Assembly (NCBI GenBank): GCA_023053685.1 | Contig: JALIGW010000032.1 | Span: forward strand, 5,535,288-5,599,287 | Direction of reading: 5' to 3' | Source: Diadophis punctatus similis | Lineage: Eukaryota > Chordata > Lepidosauria > Squamata > Dipsadidae | Length of the DNA: 64,000 nucleotides | Part shown: positions 1 through 14,839 of the stretch, one piece after another | Numbering within the stretch: the stretch's first letter is position 1 | Layout of the letters: each line of letters opens with the position of its first letter | Position numbers and translations under genes: made by a program | Notes under the pieces: generated by a model | Seen by the model: the letters and a program-made list of their open reading frames with translations, nothing else | Told to the model about the DNA's origin: nothing | Database searches by the model: none

Positions 1-3544
<3,544 letters not shown>

Positions 3545-3545
3545 T

Positions 3546-3668
3546 TTTAGATTTTCAGAAAAAGGTTGGACAGCCATTTGTCCAGGGTGGACTAAGGATT
3601 CCTGCCTTGGGCAGGGGGTTGGACTAGAAGACCTCGAGGGCCCCTTCCAGACCTAGGAGTCTATGTTC
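3546..3668 (+). mobile_element. CR1 LINE 3'-end fragment
   Basis: This stretch matches the 3' end shared by all CR1 copies here: GGTTGGACAGCCATTTGTC, then the GGGGTTGGACTAGAAGACC block and a short A/T terminus. It abuts the GATA array directly. Confidence 0.85.
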
Positions 3669-4289
3669 TGAAGGAGCAGAATTGAATTACCTTCTCCTAT
3701 CCAGTCCATGGGGAGAGGAATCCTAGCTTCGGCTTAAAAGTGTGAGGTGGTTTAGCTCTCCCCTCTCCCCTCTCCCCTCTCCTCCTCCCCGCTGGCAGCC
3801 TAACTCCTCAGCCTCCAGTTCTGGGTCTATTTATAAAACCAAATGTTTGTGCCAAGAAGAAATTTAAGCCTTCTATTCCCGGAGTGGACAATAGAGATAG
3901 CAGAGCTTTCATCCCGAAAAGAAACTCTCTCCTGCTTTCAGCTACAAATATCCTTTTGGATGGAAACCTCGATTCAAGATGTTTTTATAAAACCGCTTCG
4001 TTTTGAATGACGGGAAGGTCAGCGCAGAAAAGAGCCGGCTGAATGGATCAAATGTTCCTCCAAATCACTTCAGAGAGAAAAAATCCTTTGATTTCGCAAT
4101 GAAAAACAAAAGGAACGTGGAGAGCAGGTAGCAGCCTCTGAGCGGCTGGGAGAACTTCCAATTTTTGCAAACATCTATTAACTGAGGAGGAACGAGAACC
4201 GTGCCAAAATCTTTCATTTTCTGAACATTTTTCCCCTAATGAAAGGGATTTTCCATTTGTCTACTTCCTTCAGAAAGTGTGAAAGAATG
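3669..4289. other. Unannotated spacer
   Basis: Single-copy-looking DNA. It holds a short (CCCTCT)n tract near 3757-3787. No coding frame or recognised repeat was seen. Confidence 0.5.
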
Positions 4290-5215
4290 GCAGAATACGA
4301 GAATAACAGAGCTGGAAGGGACCTTGGAGGTCTTTTGTCCAACCTTCTGCTCAAGTGGGAAACCCTGCACCATTTCAGACAAATAGCTGCTTTAAGTTAA
4401 TTGCCTTAACGTTTCATTTAAAAAACAAATCTCTTACCTTGTAGTTGGAAGATGACCAAGTCTTCTGCTCTGTTCTCTACCTCTCTGTTTTTGGGTATAA
4501 GAGAATATACTCAATAGCTGGAAGGGACCATGGAGGTCTTCTAGTCCAATCCCTTGCTGAAGTACAGGTCACTACACCATTGCAGACAAATGGTTGTCCA
4601 ATCTCTTCTTAAAACCCTCCAGTGATGGGGCACCCACAACTTCTGGAGGCAAGTCATTCCAATGGTTAATTAACAGAGAATAACAGAGTTGGAAGGAACC
4701 TTAGAGGTCTTCTAGTCCAACCTTCTGCTCAAGCAGGGGACCTTACACCATTTCAGACAAATAGCTGCTTTAAGTTAAGTGCCTTAACATTTCACTTTTA
4801 AAAGAAATCCCTTACTTTGTAGTTGGAAGATGACCAGGTCTTCTGCTCTGTTCTCTACCTCTTTTTTTGGGGGGGGGGGGTATAAGAGAATAACAGAGTT
4901 ATTCGAAGGGACCTTGGAGGTCTTCTAGTCCAACCCCCTGCTGAGATAGGAAACCCTATACCATTGCAGACAAATGGTTGTCCAATCTCTTCTTAAAAAC
5001 CTCCAGTGATGGAGCATCCACAACTTCTGGAAGCAAGTCATTCCAATGGTAATTGACAGAGTAACAGAGCAACAGAGTTGGAAGGGACCTTGGAGGTCTT
5101 CTAGTCTAACCCTCTGCTCCAGCAGGAGACTCTATGTGCTAGGTTTCTTGTCCTGCCTTCAGGTGCTTTGGAGAATAGGTTGACCCCCCTCTTCTTTGTG
5201 GCAGCCCCTCAAACA
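4290..5215 (-). mobile_element. CR1 3' ends within a 380-bp tandem duplication
   Basis: Minus-strand CR1 3' ends (GTTGGAAGGGACCTTGGAGG and following) recur near 4310, 4520, 4690, 4900 and 5075. They lie in a duplicated block. The non-CR1 stretch TGCTTTAAGTTAAnTGCC occurs at 4388 and 4767, followed each time by TAGTTGGAAGATGACCA and TCTGCTCTGTTCTCTACCTC. This gives two diverged tandem units of about 380 bp (roughly 4296-4674 and 4675-5055). Confidence 0.8.
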
Positions 5216-5656
5216 TTGAAAGAGTAAACGCTCCCCCCCCCATCTCATTGCCTGGCCAGTAAATCACCCTGGTGAGGTTTTGCCTCATTAAGACTTATTT
5301 CAGGATGTAATTAAAGTACAACTGCAAAATGAAGAAGGGATCGCAACACAATAAAGATCAAAGCAGGCATGTATCTCTCCTCCTGCTTCTCCATCCCGGA
5401 GAAACTTCCATTGAGCGCTTCTTTTCCACTGGAAATAAAAAAAAATTGAAAGCAATTTTTGTTCAAAATGACCCTACATGGTCCTGCCCTAGAATTGCCT
5501 AGCTGTGATTTGGGATTGGGATTTACTTCTGGAGCATAAGCAAAAGTTATATTATTAGGACACAGCGTGGCTATTTGTTCTCAGCTTCCTTCTGCCCGAG
5601 TTTCCCCTGTTCTTTTTCTAACAAGAATGATGGAAATGGGAAAGACGCGCAGAAGG
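5216..5656. other. Unannotated spacer
   Basis: No coding frame or recognised repeat was seen apart from a poly-C run near 5231. Confidence 0.45.
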
Positions 5657-6296
5657 GAAAATGCATTCAGTTTTGGTCGCCACGATGTAAAAAGGATGTT
5701 GAGACTCTAGAAAGAGCGCAGAGAAGAGCAACAAAGAGGATTAGGGGACTGGAGGCTAAAACGTATGAAGAACAGTTGCAGGAACTGGGAATGTCTAGTT
5801 TAATGAAAAGAAGGACTAGGGGAGACATGATAGCAGTCTTCCAATATCTCAGGGGTTGCCACAAAGAAAATTTGGGGGTCAAGCTATTCTGCAAAGCACC
5901 TGAGGGTAGAACAAGAAGCAATGGGTGGAAACTAAACAAGGAGAGAAGCAACTTAGAACTAAGGAGGAATTTCCTGACAGTTAGAATAATTAATCCGTGG
6001 AACAGCTTGCCTCCAGAAGTTATGAATGCTCCAACACTGGAAGTTTTTAAGAAGATGTTGGACAACCATTTGTCTGAAGTGGTGTATGGTTTCCTGCCTA
6101 AACAGGGGGTTGGACTAGAAGACCTCCAAGGTCCCATCTGGAGCAGCTTGCATCCAGAAGTTGTGGGTGCTCCATAACTGGAGGTTTTAAAGAACAGACT
6201 GGATGGCCACTTGTCAGAAATGTATAGGGTCTCTTGCTTAAGCAGCGGGTTGGACTAGAAGACCTCCAAGGTCCGTTCCAAACTTGTTATTCTATG
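5657..6296 (+). pseudogene. CR1 ORF2 C-terminal fragment plus 3' UTR
   Basis: The frame 5660-6170 reads the CR1 ORF2 C-terminus: CIQFWSPRCKKDVETLERAQ, then RATKRIRGLEAKTYEEQLQELG, RRTRGDMIAVFQYLRGC and NFLTVRIINPWNSLPPEV. A second partial 3' end follows directly at about 6140-6296 and repeats the AGAAGTTGTGGGTGCTCC to GTTGGACTAGAAGACC interval, so the end is partly duplicated. The 5' part, with the endonuclease and most of the reverse transcriptase, is absent. It is a dead-on-arrival copy and not a host gene. Confidence 0.9.
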
Positions 6297-6782
6297 TTCG
6301 AGATCTGTTGCAGGAGAGTCCCTTTGATGAGGACAGGAGGCAGCTAAGGGCTCTTCTCAGAGGAGTCCAGATAACTATTTGCAGCGTGGGGGAGGGGGAC
6401 TCCAGTTGCTCCTGATTTACAGTCTCATCTCCATAAACGAAATGCCTTTGGTGGGCTCACTTCCCCTCCCCTGTAATTTTGCTCCTGGCAGGGGGAGAGG
6501 GAGGCAGTTTGAATGTTCTTCCTCCTCTTTCCATGACTCCCCCCCCCCCTTCTCTTCTCAGCTTCTGAAGACCCAGTGATATCTCGGCAGGGGGCTGCTT
6601 TCTGTTCTCTACCTCTTTTTTTGGGGGGGGGGGGAAGAAGAAGAAGGGAAACGAAAACAGGTCTGGCTGCTTTTCCTGCATGCCAAACCTTTTAGAGACC
6701 CTGCAGCAAGCCCCCAGCTGGGCTGAAATTGTGGGAGTTGTGAGACCACTGCAAAACAGGAGACGAGGAGAAGAAGGTGAAC
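6297..6782. other. Unannotated spacer
   Basis: No gene seen. TTCTGTTCTCTACCTC, T(n), G(n) at 6601-6634 repeats a string found at 4846-4881, so this stretch may share an unrecognised repeat with the duplicated block upstream. Confidence 0.45.
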
Positions 6783-6965
6783 TTAGACTGACTACAGTCG
6801 ACCTCTCCTCGTTTCTAAGAGGTCTGTAAGGGGCGTGCATAAGCGCACCAGCGTGCCTACCGTCCCTGTCCTACTGTCCGATTGTCCTCTTTTATCGTTA
6901 CTTTTTACTTATGTTTATACAAATTACTACTATACATGTTTGACAAAATAAATAAATAAAATAAA
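6783..6965 (+). mobile_element. LINE 3' end, CTAAGAGGTC family
   Basis: The string CTAAGAGGTCTGTAAGGGGC, then CGTGCCTACCGTCCC, TTTGACAAAATAAATAAA and an A-rich tail matches copies at 40140-40320 (minus) and 55010-55415 (plus). The 55-kb copy retains the C-terminal coding end, so this is the 3' UTR of a non-LTR retrotransposon. The clade was not resolved. Confidence 0.75.
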
Positions 6966-7477
6966 TAAAACAGAATCTTCCTGAAGAGCCTTAGCCAAGC
7001 CTTGCCTACCTGGCTGTTTGGAGAACAGGCTGTCTCCCCAGGTCCATTGCCTGTTGATTACAGGTCTCCATCCCCCATCAGGGCCACTGTCTGTGACCCA
7101 GATCCCCACCTGTGGGCGCACACACCGTGGCAGTCAGTTTAGGGGAAGAAGCTTGATGTGCATTGAAATGCACTTGACATATTTTAATCAGGATAGAGCT
7201 GAAGGTCAACTCTAAAGCGAACCTGGCTGAAGCCATCTTTTCCTGCCTCATAGTTGCCACAAACTTTGAAAGTGGGAAGGGAGGGGGGAGTAGATACACT
7301 GGCTGCCAGTCAAAACAAAAAGGTTTTCTTGTGGGAACCAAGGTCATCCCAACAGGTGGCAAGTGAAGGAGGAGAAAGGTGACCAAACAGCCTCCCAGCT
7401 GCTTTCATTGGACAATGTAACCGGTGACCCCTGGGGAGGGAAATAATTGTGCTTTAAATTAGGGGAAAACCCGCGGG
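6966..7477. other. Unannotated spacer
   Basis: No recognised repeat or supportable gene was seen. Confidence 0.4.
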
Positions 7478-7917
7478 AACTTTTAATTTAATTTAATTTA
7501 ATTTAATGGATTTCTATGCCGCCCAACTCCCTGGGGACTCTGGGCGGCTCACAACATGTTAGATTCCATTACAAATATAAAATGCAATGATTAAAAAATA
7601 CAAAAGTTAAAAAGAATATCTTATATTTACAAGCAAGGGAGGGGAGACCCATATTTAATCTAGTTGGTCTCATTTTCACCCCGCCTGCCGGAAAAGCCAA
7701 GTTTTTATTGCTTTCTGGAAGGCCAGTAGGGTGGGGATGGTCCTGATCTCCGGGGGAAGCTGGTTTCACAGGGAGGGAGCTCCCACAGAGAAGGCCCTCC
7801 CCCTCGGTCCCACCAGCCGACATTGTTTGGTCGACGGGACCTGGAGGAGGCCGACTCTGTGGGCCCTAACCGGTCGTAGGGAGGTATGCGGCAGGATGCA
7901 GTCCCGAAGGTAATCTG
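7478..7917 (-). pseudogene. L2-clade LINE 3' fragment
   Basis: Read on the minus strand, it encodes a broken version of the C-terminus of the L2 frame at 42677-45823 (LRPVR, PSAKQCRLAGPRGRAFSV, WNQLPPE, TLLAFRKA), followed by the shared 3' UTR GCCGCCCAGAGTCCCCAGGG and an (AAATT)n tail at 7478-7508. Confidence 0.85.
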
Positions 7918-8030
7918 GAGCTGGTTTTCGTTAGCTGTGCCGATATGATGTATCCAATAAACATGTTGTTTGAGGAATCTACCTGCCTTGGAGTTCTGCA
8001 TTTGGCGGATGCATTACTCAGAACCCTGAC
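7918..8030. other. Possible LTR-end fragment
   Basis: The sequence holds AATAAACATG and ends CCCTGACA next to a CR1, which looks like the U5 side of an LTR. No matching start or target duplication was found, so this is a weak call. Confidence 0.25.
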
Positions 8031-8250
8031 ATTAGAAGGGACCTTGGAGGTCTTCTAGTCCAGCCCCCTGCTCAAGCAGGAGATTCTATACCATTTCAGA
8101 TAGGTGGGTGTCTAGTCTCTTCTTAAAAACCTCTAGTGAAGGGAAGTTCTTCCACTGATTAATTGTTCCCACTGTCAGGAAATTCCTCCTTAGTTCCAGG
8201 TAGCTTTTCACCTTGATGAGTTTCCATCTGTTGCTTCTTGTCCTGCCTTC
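8031..8250 (-). mobile_element. CR1 3'-end fragment
   Basis: Minus-strand CR1: AGAAGGGACCTTGGAGGTCT at the left, ending in CTTGTCCTGCCTTCAGGTG. It meets the next CR1 head to head. Confidence 0.85.
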
Positions 8251-8999
8251 AGGTGTTCTACATCTAGGCAAGAAAAAAAACAAATGTACAGGTATGGAAT
8301 AGGTAGTACCTGGCTCAACAGCAGTAACTGTGAGAGGGATCTTGGAGTCCTAGGAGACAGTCACTTAAATCTGAGCCAGCAGTGTGCAGCAGCTGCCAGA
8401 AAAGCCAACACAATTCTAGGCAGCATCAACAGAGGGATAGAATCAAGATCACGTAAAGTGTTAATACAACTTTATAATGCCTTAGTAAGGCCACACTTGG
8501 AATACTGCATTCAATTTTGGTCGGCACAATGTAAAAAAAAATGTTGAGACTCTGGAAAGAATGCAGAGAAGAGCAACAAAGATGATTAGGGGACTGGAGG
8601 CTAAAAGATATGAAGAACGGTTGCAGGAACTGGGTATGTCTTGTTTAATGAAAAGAAGGACTAGGGGTAACATGATAGCCAGTGTTCCAATATCTCAGGG
8701 GCTGCCACAAAGAAGAGGGAGTCAAACTATTTTCCAAAGCACCTTAAGGCAGGACAAGAAGCAATGGATGGAAACTAATCAAGGAGAGAAGCAACCTAGA
8801 ATTAAAGAAAAATTTCCTGACAGGTTGAACAATTAATCAATGCAGCAGCTCCCCTCCAGAAGTTGTGGATGCTCTATCAATGATGGTTTTCAAAAAGAGA
8901 CTGGACAGCCATTTGTCTGGGATGGTCTAAGGTCTCCTGCCTTGAGCAGGGGTTGGACTAGAAGACCTCCAAAGTCCCTTCCAGCCCGAGGACTCTATG
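8251..8999 (+). pseudogene. CR1 ORF2 C-terminal fragment
   Basis: It encodes the region after the reverse transcriptase: NCERDLGVLGDSHLN, CAAAARKANTILGSINRGIE, NALVRPHLEYCIQFWSAQCK. A frameshift near 8540 (A run) is followed by RATKMIRGLEAKRYEERLQE and GLPQRRGSQT, and the 3' end closes at about 8999. It has two or more frame breaks. Confidence 0.9.
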
Positions 9000-10065
9000 A
9001 TCTATCTATCCTGGGCATCAGAGGAGCTCTCTACCAGTTGAGGGTTCTCCAGACCCTGACCACAGCTCCCCCCAACTTCTGGTGGGACTGAACCACCAAT
9101 CTTCAGCGGACGAAGCACTGAGTGTGCAACTTGGCAGCTCAAAAGTTGAGCTCATTCTCAACCTGATATCCGTCCAGTGGATTTTCCTCATCTCAAAGTC
9201 AAGCTGCAATTAAGGGATAGATAACCCGAAATTATGCAGCTCAAAGGCGAGGCATAAGGACAGAAAAATAATGACAATAGAAATATCGACTGGGTAAGAA
9301 GAGAGATGCATCCATCCATGAACTGACATGAAATCTGTGGGTCGTGGCATGAGCGAGATCATCACATTAACCCCAACAGATCTTTTAAAATTCATGCCCC
9401 GTAAGAGAGAGGCTATCACGGATGGAGCACCGCGGTGTGAAAATAAATAGAGAAACAGAATCACCCCGTACAACAGTGGAGTCCGTTTCTATCCAAGCTT
9501 CCAGGTCCACATTTTCTCCATCTATTTATTTGCGGTGAGCTATTAGTCATTTTTCAACCGACTCGGAATATAGATTTTGGCAGCTGGAAAACAAATGGAA
9601 GAAAAAACAGCCAGAAACGTCTTTAGCAAAAACAGACAAGGAGACATGCAGTAGAAATTCGGAGCAGGCTCTGATCTCCTAACAGGAACATGTCTTTTCC
9701 GAGACGTTCCTATTGTTCTTGAACAAGAGCAACGGCGGAGCTTTAATAATGAAATGCAGACCAATTTATTTCCTTCTTTCCTCCCCATCTCTTTTTTCTT
9801 AAGTGTCAGGTACATTTGCAGGTAGAATTGCTCTTTTAAAAAGCATCTATGCTTAAGTTGTCCCAGGGATGTTTTTTGGGAAGAAGACTAGGGTTGTTGT
9901 TGTTGTTGTTTTGCAAGGCACTTAATCAACAAATGCAGCTTCTATATTTTTCCCAGGAGTTCATTTTTGCTACAATCCCATTGTGGCCAAGTGGATCGAC
10001 TGGTTTTGCTATTTGGTGTAATAAATAACCACAGGGGGAAATCCGTCTGCTCTGAGTTATTCGCT
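9000..10065. other. Unannotated spacer
   Basis: No coding frame was supported. A short (TTG)n lies at 9894-9912. CR1-like sequence resumes at 10066. Confidence 0.45.
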
Positions 10066-10387
10066 CTTCTCATAGAATCATGGTGGAGCTGGCGAAGACC
10101 TTCATCCAACCTTCTGCAACCACTTAAATCATCACCCAAAGTTGGCTGTCCAGCGTTTTCTTAAACATTTCTAAAGATGGAGAACCCATAATCTCCAAAA
10201 GGAGACTCTCCCATGGTCAGGAATCTCCTCCTTAAATGAAATCTAGGGTCAATGCATCCTGGTTGTTTCTGGAGTTACTTTCTGTAGCCATGGAAGACCA
10301 TTCATGAATATCTTGTCTGCAGCTTCTCTTTAGTTACCTGAAGACCTGTATCCTGCCTTCTTTTCTCAGAGGAAACATCTCATAGGA

Positions 10388-10490
10388 CAAGCTTGGCAAC
10401 TTCAAAATATGTGGACATCGACTCCCAGAACTCCTCAGCCAGCAATTCTGGGAGTTAAAGTCCAGACTCTTAAACTTGCTAAGGTTGAAA
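10388..10490. mobile_element. Palindromic hAT-type MITE (old)
   Basis: Near-palindrome centred on CAGCCAGCAATTCTGGGAG. The arms are GCTTGGCAACTTCAAAAT and TTAAACTTGCTAAGGTTG. Same family as the elements at 16487, 24785 and 55493, which keep 8-bp target duplications; this copy is too diverged to show one. Confidence 0.7.
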
Positions 10491-10687
10491 GACCAAGTCG
10501 TAAGGGTATGTCCTCATGGTTCTTCATCATCTGTGTCCCTCTCTTCTGAACCTTCTCAAGCCCATCAACATTCTTCTAGAAATTTGGTGGCCAAGATCAT
10601 AGAGAGTACTCCAGGTGTGGTCTCACCAGCACAAATAAAGAAGAATAATGACCACATGTATCTTTAATATGGATCCTCTAATGTAAC

Positions 10688-10915
10688 CCAGGAACCGAGT
10701 TGGTGCAGTGGTTAAATGCAGCACTGCAGGCTACTGCTAGTTCAGCAGTTCAGCTGTTCAAATCTCACCGGCTCAAGGTTGACTCAGCCTTCCATCCTTC
10801 CGAGGTGGGTAAAACGAGAACCCAGATTGTTGGGGGCAATATGCTGAACTCTGTAAACCGCTTAGAGAGGGCTGTAAAACACTATGAAGCGGTATATAAG
10901 TCTAAGTGCTATTGC
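10688..10915 (+). mobile_element. tRNA-derived SINE (Sauria-SINE-like)
   Basis: The pol III A box TGGTGCAGTGG (about 10702) and B box GTTCAAATC (about 10757) lie in a tRNA-like head. The body is GGTTGACTCAGCCTTCCATC, CTGTAAACCGCTTAGAGAGG and GAAGCGGTATATAAGTCTAA, with a short (CTATTG)n tail. A second copy lies on the minus strand at 38221-38549. It sits inside the old CR1. Confidence 0.85.
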
Positions 10916-11336
10916 TATTGCATTACCCTTTCTAACTGCTGGCTCGCATGTTGACTGATGTCTTTTGTCAATGACCACATTCAAATTCTTCTCAAATGTA
11001 GCATTTCTCAGCCAGGAATCCCACATATTGTATGTGTGTTCCTACATTTTTCCTTCCTAAATGTGATATGTTCTATTCAAAAAGCTTTTCAAAAAGCTCT
11101 TGATCTTTCCCACTCAGTCTTCCAACCTGCCCAACTTAGACTTTCTTCTCATTGTGTCATCTTGGGTGTTGGCTAGATCTCCCAGTTTTGCGTCATCCAC
11201 AACTATGAGAAGCAACCCATCAACTCCCATTATCTATGTTACTGGTAAACATGTTGAATAATACCGACTTCAGGACAGATTCCTGAAGGACTCTACTGGC
11301 AATCGCCAGCCAATGCAACTGATCTTTCCTTGTGTG

Positions 11337-11425
11337 AAATGGTACAGGATCTCCTGCTTGAGAAGGGGGTTGGACTACAAGACCTCCAAGGTCCCTTCCA
11401 GCTCTATTCTGATTCTGTTTTAATG
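11337..11425 (+). mobile_element. CR1 3'-end fragment
   Basis: GAAATGGTACAGGATCTCC followed by the CR1 terminal block GGGTTGGACTACAAGACC and an A/T-rich end. Confidence 0.8.
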
Positions 11426-11689
11426 GCTCTCCATTATCGTAGAGCGAGCAATGTTGACTCTTAGAGTGCAGTCAACCACTGTGGACCTACCTTCTTGTCA
11501 TGCCATCAAACCACCCTTTACAACTTGTCAATATGAATGTCACAAAAAGTTGCCACTTGTCATTCCTCATTTCACCTTGCTACTTCTCCAGCAGACCAGA
11601 ATTCAATAATCCCAGGCTGATCTATCACATTCTGCTTGAAAATGCAATGTTGTTTGATATCCCAAGAAAACCAAAAACTGACACAGCAG

Positions 11690-12690
11690 CCCCAGAAGAA
11701 GAAAAAAATAGGAGACATTTACAACACATAGTTTAAGAACTGTATCAGTCACTATGTAGGACAGATAGACAGAAGACTAGCAGAGCACATCCATGGACAC
11801 CAACTAACAGGAGACAGGATAGAAAGTCCTTCATTTTGCATCAGCTGGACAGAGCTCACCATAGTTTCAACTGGGAAACTTGTGAGCATCCCAGACCAAA
11901 CTAAATCCTAAAATGCTGGAGAATTCCTGGAAGCCCAGCACTCAGACAAATCAGCAATCAACAGGCACATAGAGATAAACAACATCAACATACCATTCAA
12001 AAGAGACAATCAAGAAAGAAGAAGACACAAAAACACCAGCTCACCGGCAATCAACACTCAGATAAGAAGAGATTAACACCAGGATTGATACTACACCATC
12101 AATCCAACAGTAAACAACAACCCAATCAAGGAACTACCAACTCAGACAAACAGCCTAATCAAGAAACCACCAAGAAGAAAACAGCACTCCTACCAACACT
12201 GACACGGCAAGACACTAGAATATAAATTGAGAGCAAACCCCACTCCCTTTTAGCACTGATAATGTTACCTAGTTGGGTCATGTAATATCTGCAAGAAATC
12301 CAAACTTAGAGATCACCAAAGACCCCACTGTCCTCCCCTTCTCCTTCCCTTCCCTTCTCCATTTCCCTTTCCCTTGTCCTTCCTCTTCCCTTCTTCTCCT
12401 CCTCCTCCTCCTCCTCCCCCCCTTCTCCTTTACTGATGGTGTTACCTAGTTGGGTAATGAAATGTCTGCAAGAAAACAACCACAGAAGGAGAAACCCAGA
12501 TAAGCAGAGATTAACACCAGACAAACAATCAAGCAGAAAACAATATCTTGATCAAGGAGATACCAAGGGGGGGAAAACCACTCCCAACTCCATTGAAAAA
12601 GGGTGCAAACTCCACACTCACTCATACTGATGATATTACATAGTTGAGTCATGAAATGTCTGCAAGAAAACAACCAAACCAAAGACCACC
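11690..12690 (+). pseudogene. Penelope-like element, GIY-YIG end and 3' units
   Basis: The frame from about 11735 reads NCISHYVGQIDRRLAEHIHG, then EFLEAQHSDKSAINRHIEIN. This resembles the GIY-YIG endonuclease end of Penelope-like elements (YVGQT..RL..R..EH; FLEAWHS..SINRHI). Stops interrupt it. After position 12190 comes the 3' unit common to all PLE tails here (CTAGAATATAAA, GAGAGCAAACCCC, CACTGATnATGTTACCTAG, TCTGCAAGAAA, CAGAGAGCACCAAAGACCCC). Three partial units near 12254, 12430 and 12615 are separated by a (CTC)n tract. Confidence 0.7.
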
Positions 12691-13167
12691 CAGTTTGATT
12701 AAACAATGGTGATAAAATGGAGGAAGACAAAAGCTAGTCAGGACTCAAGTAGCATCTAACCGAAAGGTCCTACTTTCCTAAATGCCAGGACCTCTCTGGT
12801 TTGTGTGGTTTTTTCCATCCTGCAAGCTTGAGGGCTGTAGAAAGCCTCTCTTTTTCCACTCTGGTGTTTGCTATTTATTTTGGAAGCCATTGCTCTGTTC
12901 CTCCCCCATGTCCCTCCTGCCTTGCTTTGAACATTTACATTTCAGGACTTTATCAATATTAAATGGTTATGACTTTTTTTTACGTGGAATTTAGTCCATC
13001 AGCGGTTACTTGTGAACCGAATCCTGAGAGCGAACAGCAGGTTTTTGGCTCCGCGACTCTTTCCTATGAAAGCAGACACAGATGGCTGCAAAGGAAAAAG
13101 ACAACCAGCCCTGTCTTTAATTTCGCAAGCATCGTGGTGAGAATAACACAAGCCTCCCACTCCAGCC

Positions 13168-13213
<46 letters not shown>

Positions 13214-13607
13214 ACACACACACACACACACACATCCATCCCACCCCTGCACATGTCGCTAACAGCATTGGAGTCGGGTGAAGAAGAACTGAATGCAAAT
13301 GGTTTCTCGTGAAGGGGAGTCTTGTGGCATCTCAAATCGAATCTCCCCGGAGTCTTTTGTTGGCTGCCTTTAGCTGAACATCTGATGGAGCGGATTGTGG
13401 GCCAAGGAAGGCAGGCCACGACAAATGTGTGAGTTGACGGTGTCTTTTGTGGTGGACCAACACAGTTGGCTGCTTTCTGGAGAGCCACAAAAGGAGACCC
13501 CCCTCTTGCTTCTTTTTGTTTTGCTAAGGCTGTTCTCGGTTGGGCACCCCAGTTTGGAATGCCGATCTCGTCTCAGGAAAGTCCTCTGCTGATAGACAGA
13601 ATAACTG
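12691..13607. other. Unannotated spacer with (CA)n
   Basis: No gene seen. A (CA)n microsatellite lies at about 13171-13232. Confidence 0.5.
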
Positions 13608-14580
13608 AATGACAGAGTTGGAAGGGACCTTGGAGGTCTTCTAGTCCAACCCCCTGCCTAGGCAGGAAACCCTACACCGCTTCAGACAGATGGTTATCCA
13701 ACATCTTCTTTAAAACTTCCAGTGTTGGAGCATTCGCAACTTCTGGAGGCAAGTCGTTCCATGGATTAATTGTTCTCACTGTCAGGAAATTTCTCCTTAG
13801 TTCTAAATTGCTTCTCTCCTTGTTTAGATTAGATTAGATTATTGTTAGAGTTGGAAGGGACCTTGTAGGTCATCTAGTCCAACCCCCTGCTCAAGCAGGA
13901 GTCCCTACACCATTTGAGACAGATGGCAGTCCAGTCTCTCCTTGAAGGTCGCAAGTGTTGGGGCTCTCACAACCTCCGCTGGCAAGCTGTTCCACTGGTT
14001 GATCGTTCTCACCGTCAGAAAGTTTCTCCTCACTTCCAGGCTGAATCTCTCCTTGGTCAGCTTCCATCCATTGTTCCTTGTCTGGCCTTCTGGTGCTTTG
14101 GAAAACAGCCTGCCTCCCTCCTCTCTGTGGCAGCCCCTCAAATACTGGAACACTGCTATCATGTCACCCCTGGTCCTTCTCTTCGCCAGACTGGCCATGC
14201 CCAGTTCCTGCAACCGCTCTTTGTATGTTTTAGTTTCCAGTCCCCTAATCATCTTTGTTGCTCTCTTCTGCACTTTCTCTTCAATGTGTTTTTTGTAGTG
14301 TGGTGACCAGAACTGGATGCAGTACTCTAGGTGTGGTCTGACCAAGGCTTTATAGACCACAACTAGAGTACTGCATCCAGTTTAGTTTCCACCCATTGCT
14401 TCTTGTTCTACCCTCAGGTGCTTTGGAGAATAGCTTCACTCCCTCTTCTTTGTGGCAACCCCTGAGATATTGGAACACTGCAATCATGTCTCCCCTGGTC
14501 CTTCTTTTCATTAAACTAGACATACCCAGTTCCTGCAACCGTTCCTCGTATGTTTTAGCCTCCAGGCCTCCAGGCTCCTA
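13608..14580 (-). mobile_element. Outer CR1 copy (minus), split
   Basis: The 3' half is 13608-13827 and the 5' half 14380-14580. The second half encodes LQELGMSSLMKRRTRGDM and FQYLRGCHKEEGVKLFSKAP. The two halves join exactly where the inner CR1 is inserted. Confidence 0.85.
13828..14379 (-). pseudogene. Inner CR1 copy inserted in a CR1
   Basis: The minus frame to 14360 reads LVRPHLEYCIQFWSPHYKKH, RATKMIRGLETKTYKERLQE, RRTRGDMIAVFQYLRGC and FLTVRTINQWNSLPAEVV. The 3' tail is (AATCT)n. It is flanked by the 6-bp target duplication GTTTAG (13822-13827 and 14380-14385), which supports a separate insertion. Its 5' end carries a snap-back: CTGGATGCAGTACTCTAG near 14312 is repeated inverted at 14363-14380. 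Confidence 0.88.
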
Positions 14581-14839
14581 ATAGTTCAGCAAAGGCTGAA
14601 CCATCCTTCCCAATATATGAATGAAGAGGAGAGCACAGGAGAAGTAACACCGCAGCACCAGAATCAGCGGTAAACCTTCACTTAAAAGGACACTCTTTTG
14701 AGGACCATCTTGGACAGGGAAGATAGATGGTTTGAGAGAGGAGTGAAGAGTTCCAATAAAGCCGAATATTTGAAGTTTGGGGTTGAAATGAGAGTCCTTG
14801 GTGCTCTCTGAGCTTGGCTGTTTCCTTGCAGATGATCCA

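Larger units (their letters stand above)
10066..11330 (-). mobile_element. Old CR1 copy, twice interrupted
   Basis: A diverged minus-strand CR1. It reads from the 3' end (TCATAGAATCATGGTGGAGC) through AGTACTCCAGGTGTGGTCTC (10607) and the stretch TTTCTCAGCCAGGAATCCC (11003), then CTTCCTAAATGTG. A palindromic MITE and a SINE split it. The high divergence marks an ancient insertion. Confidence 0.65.
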
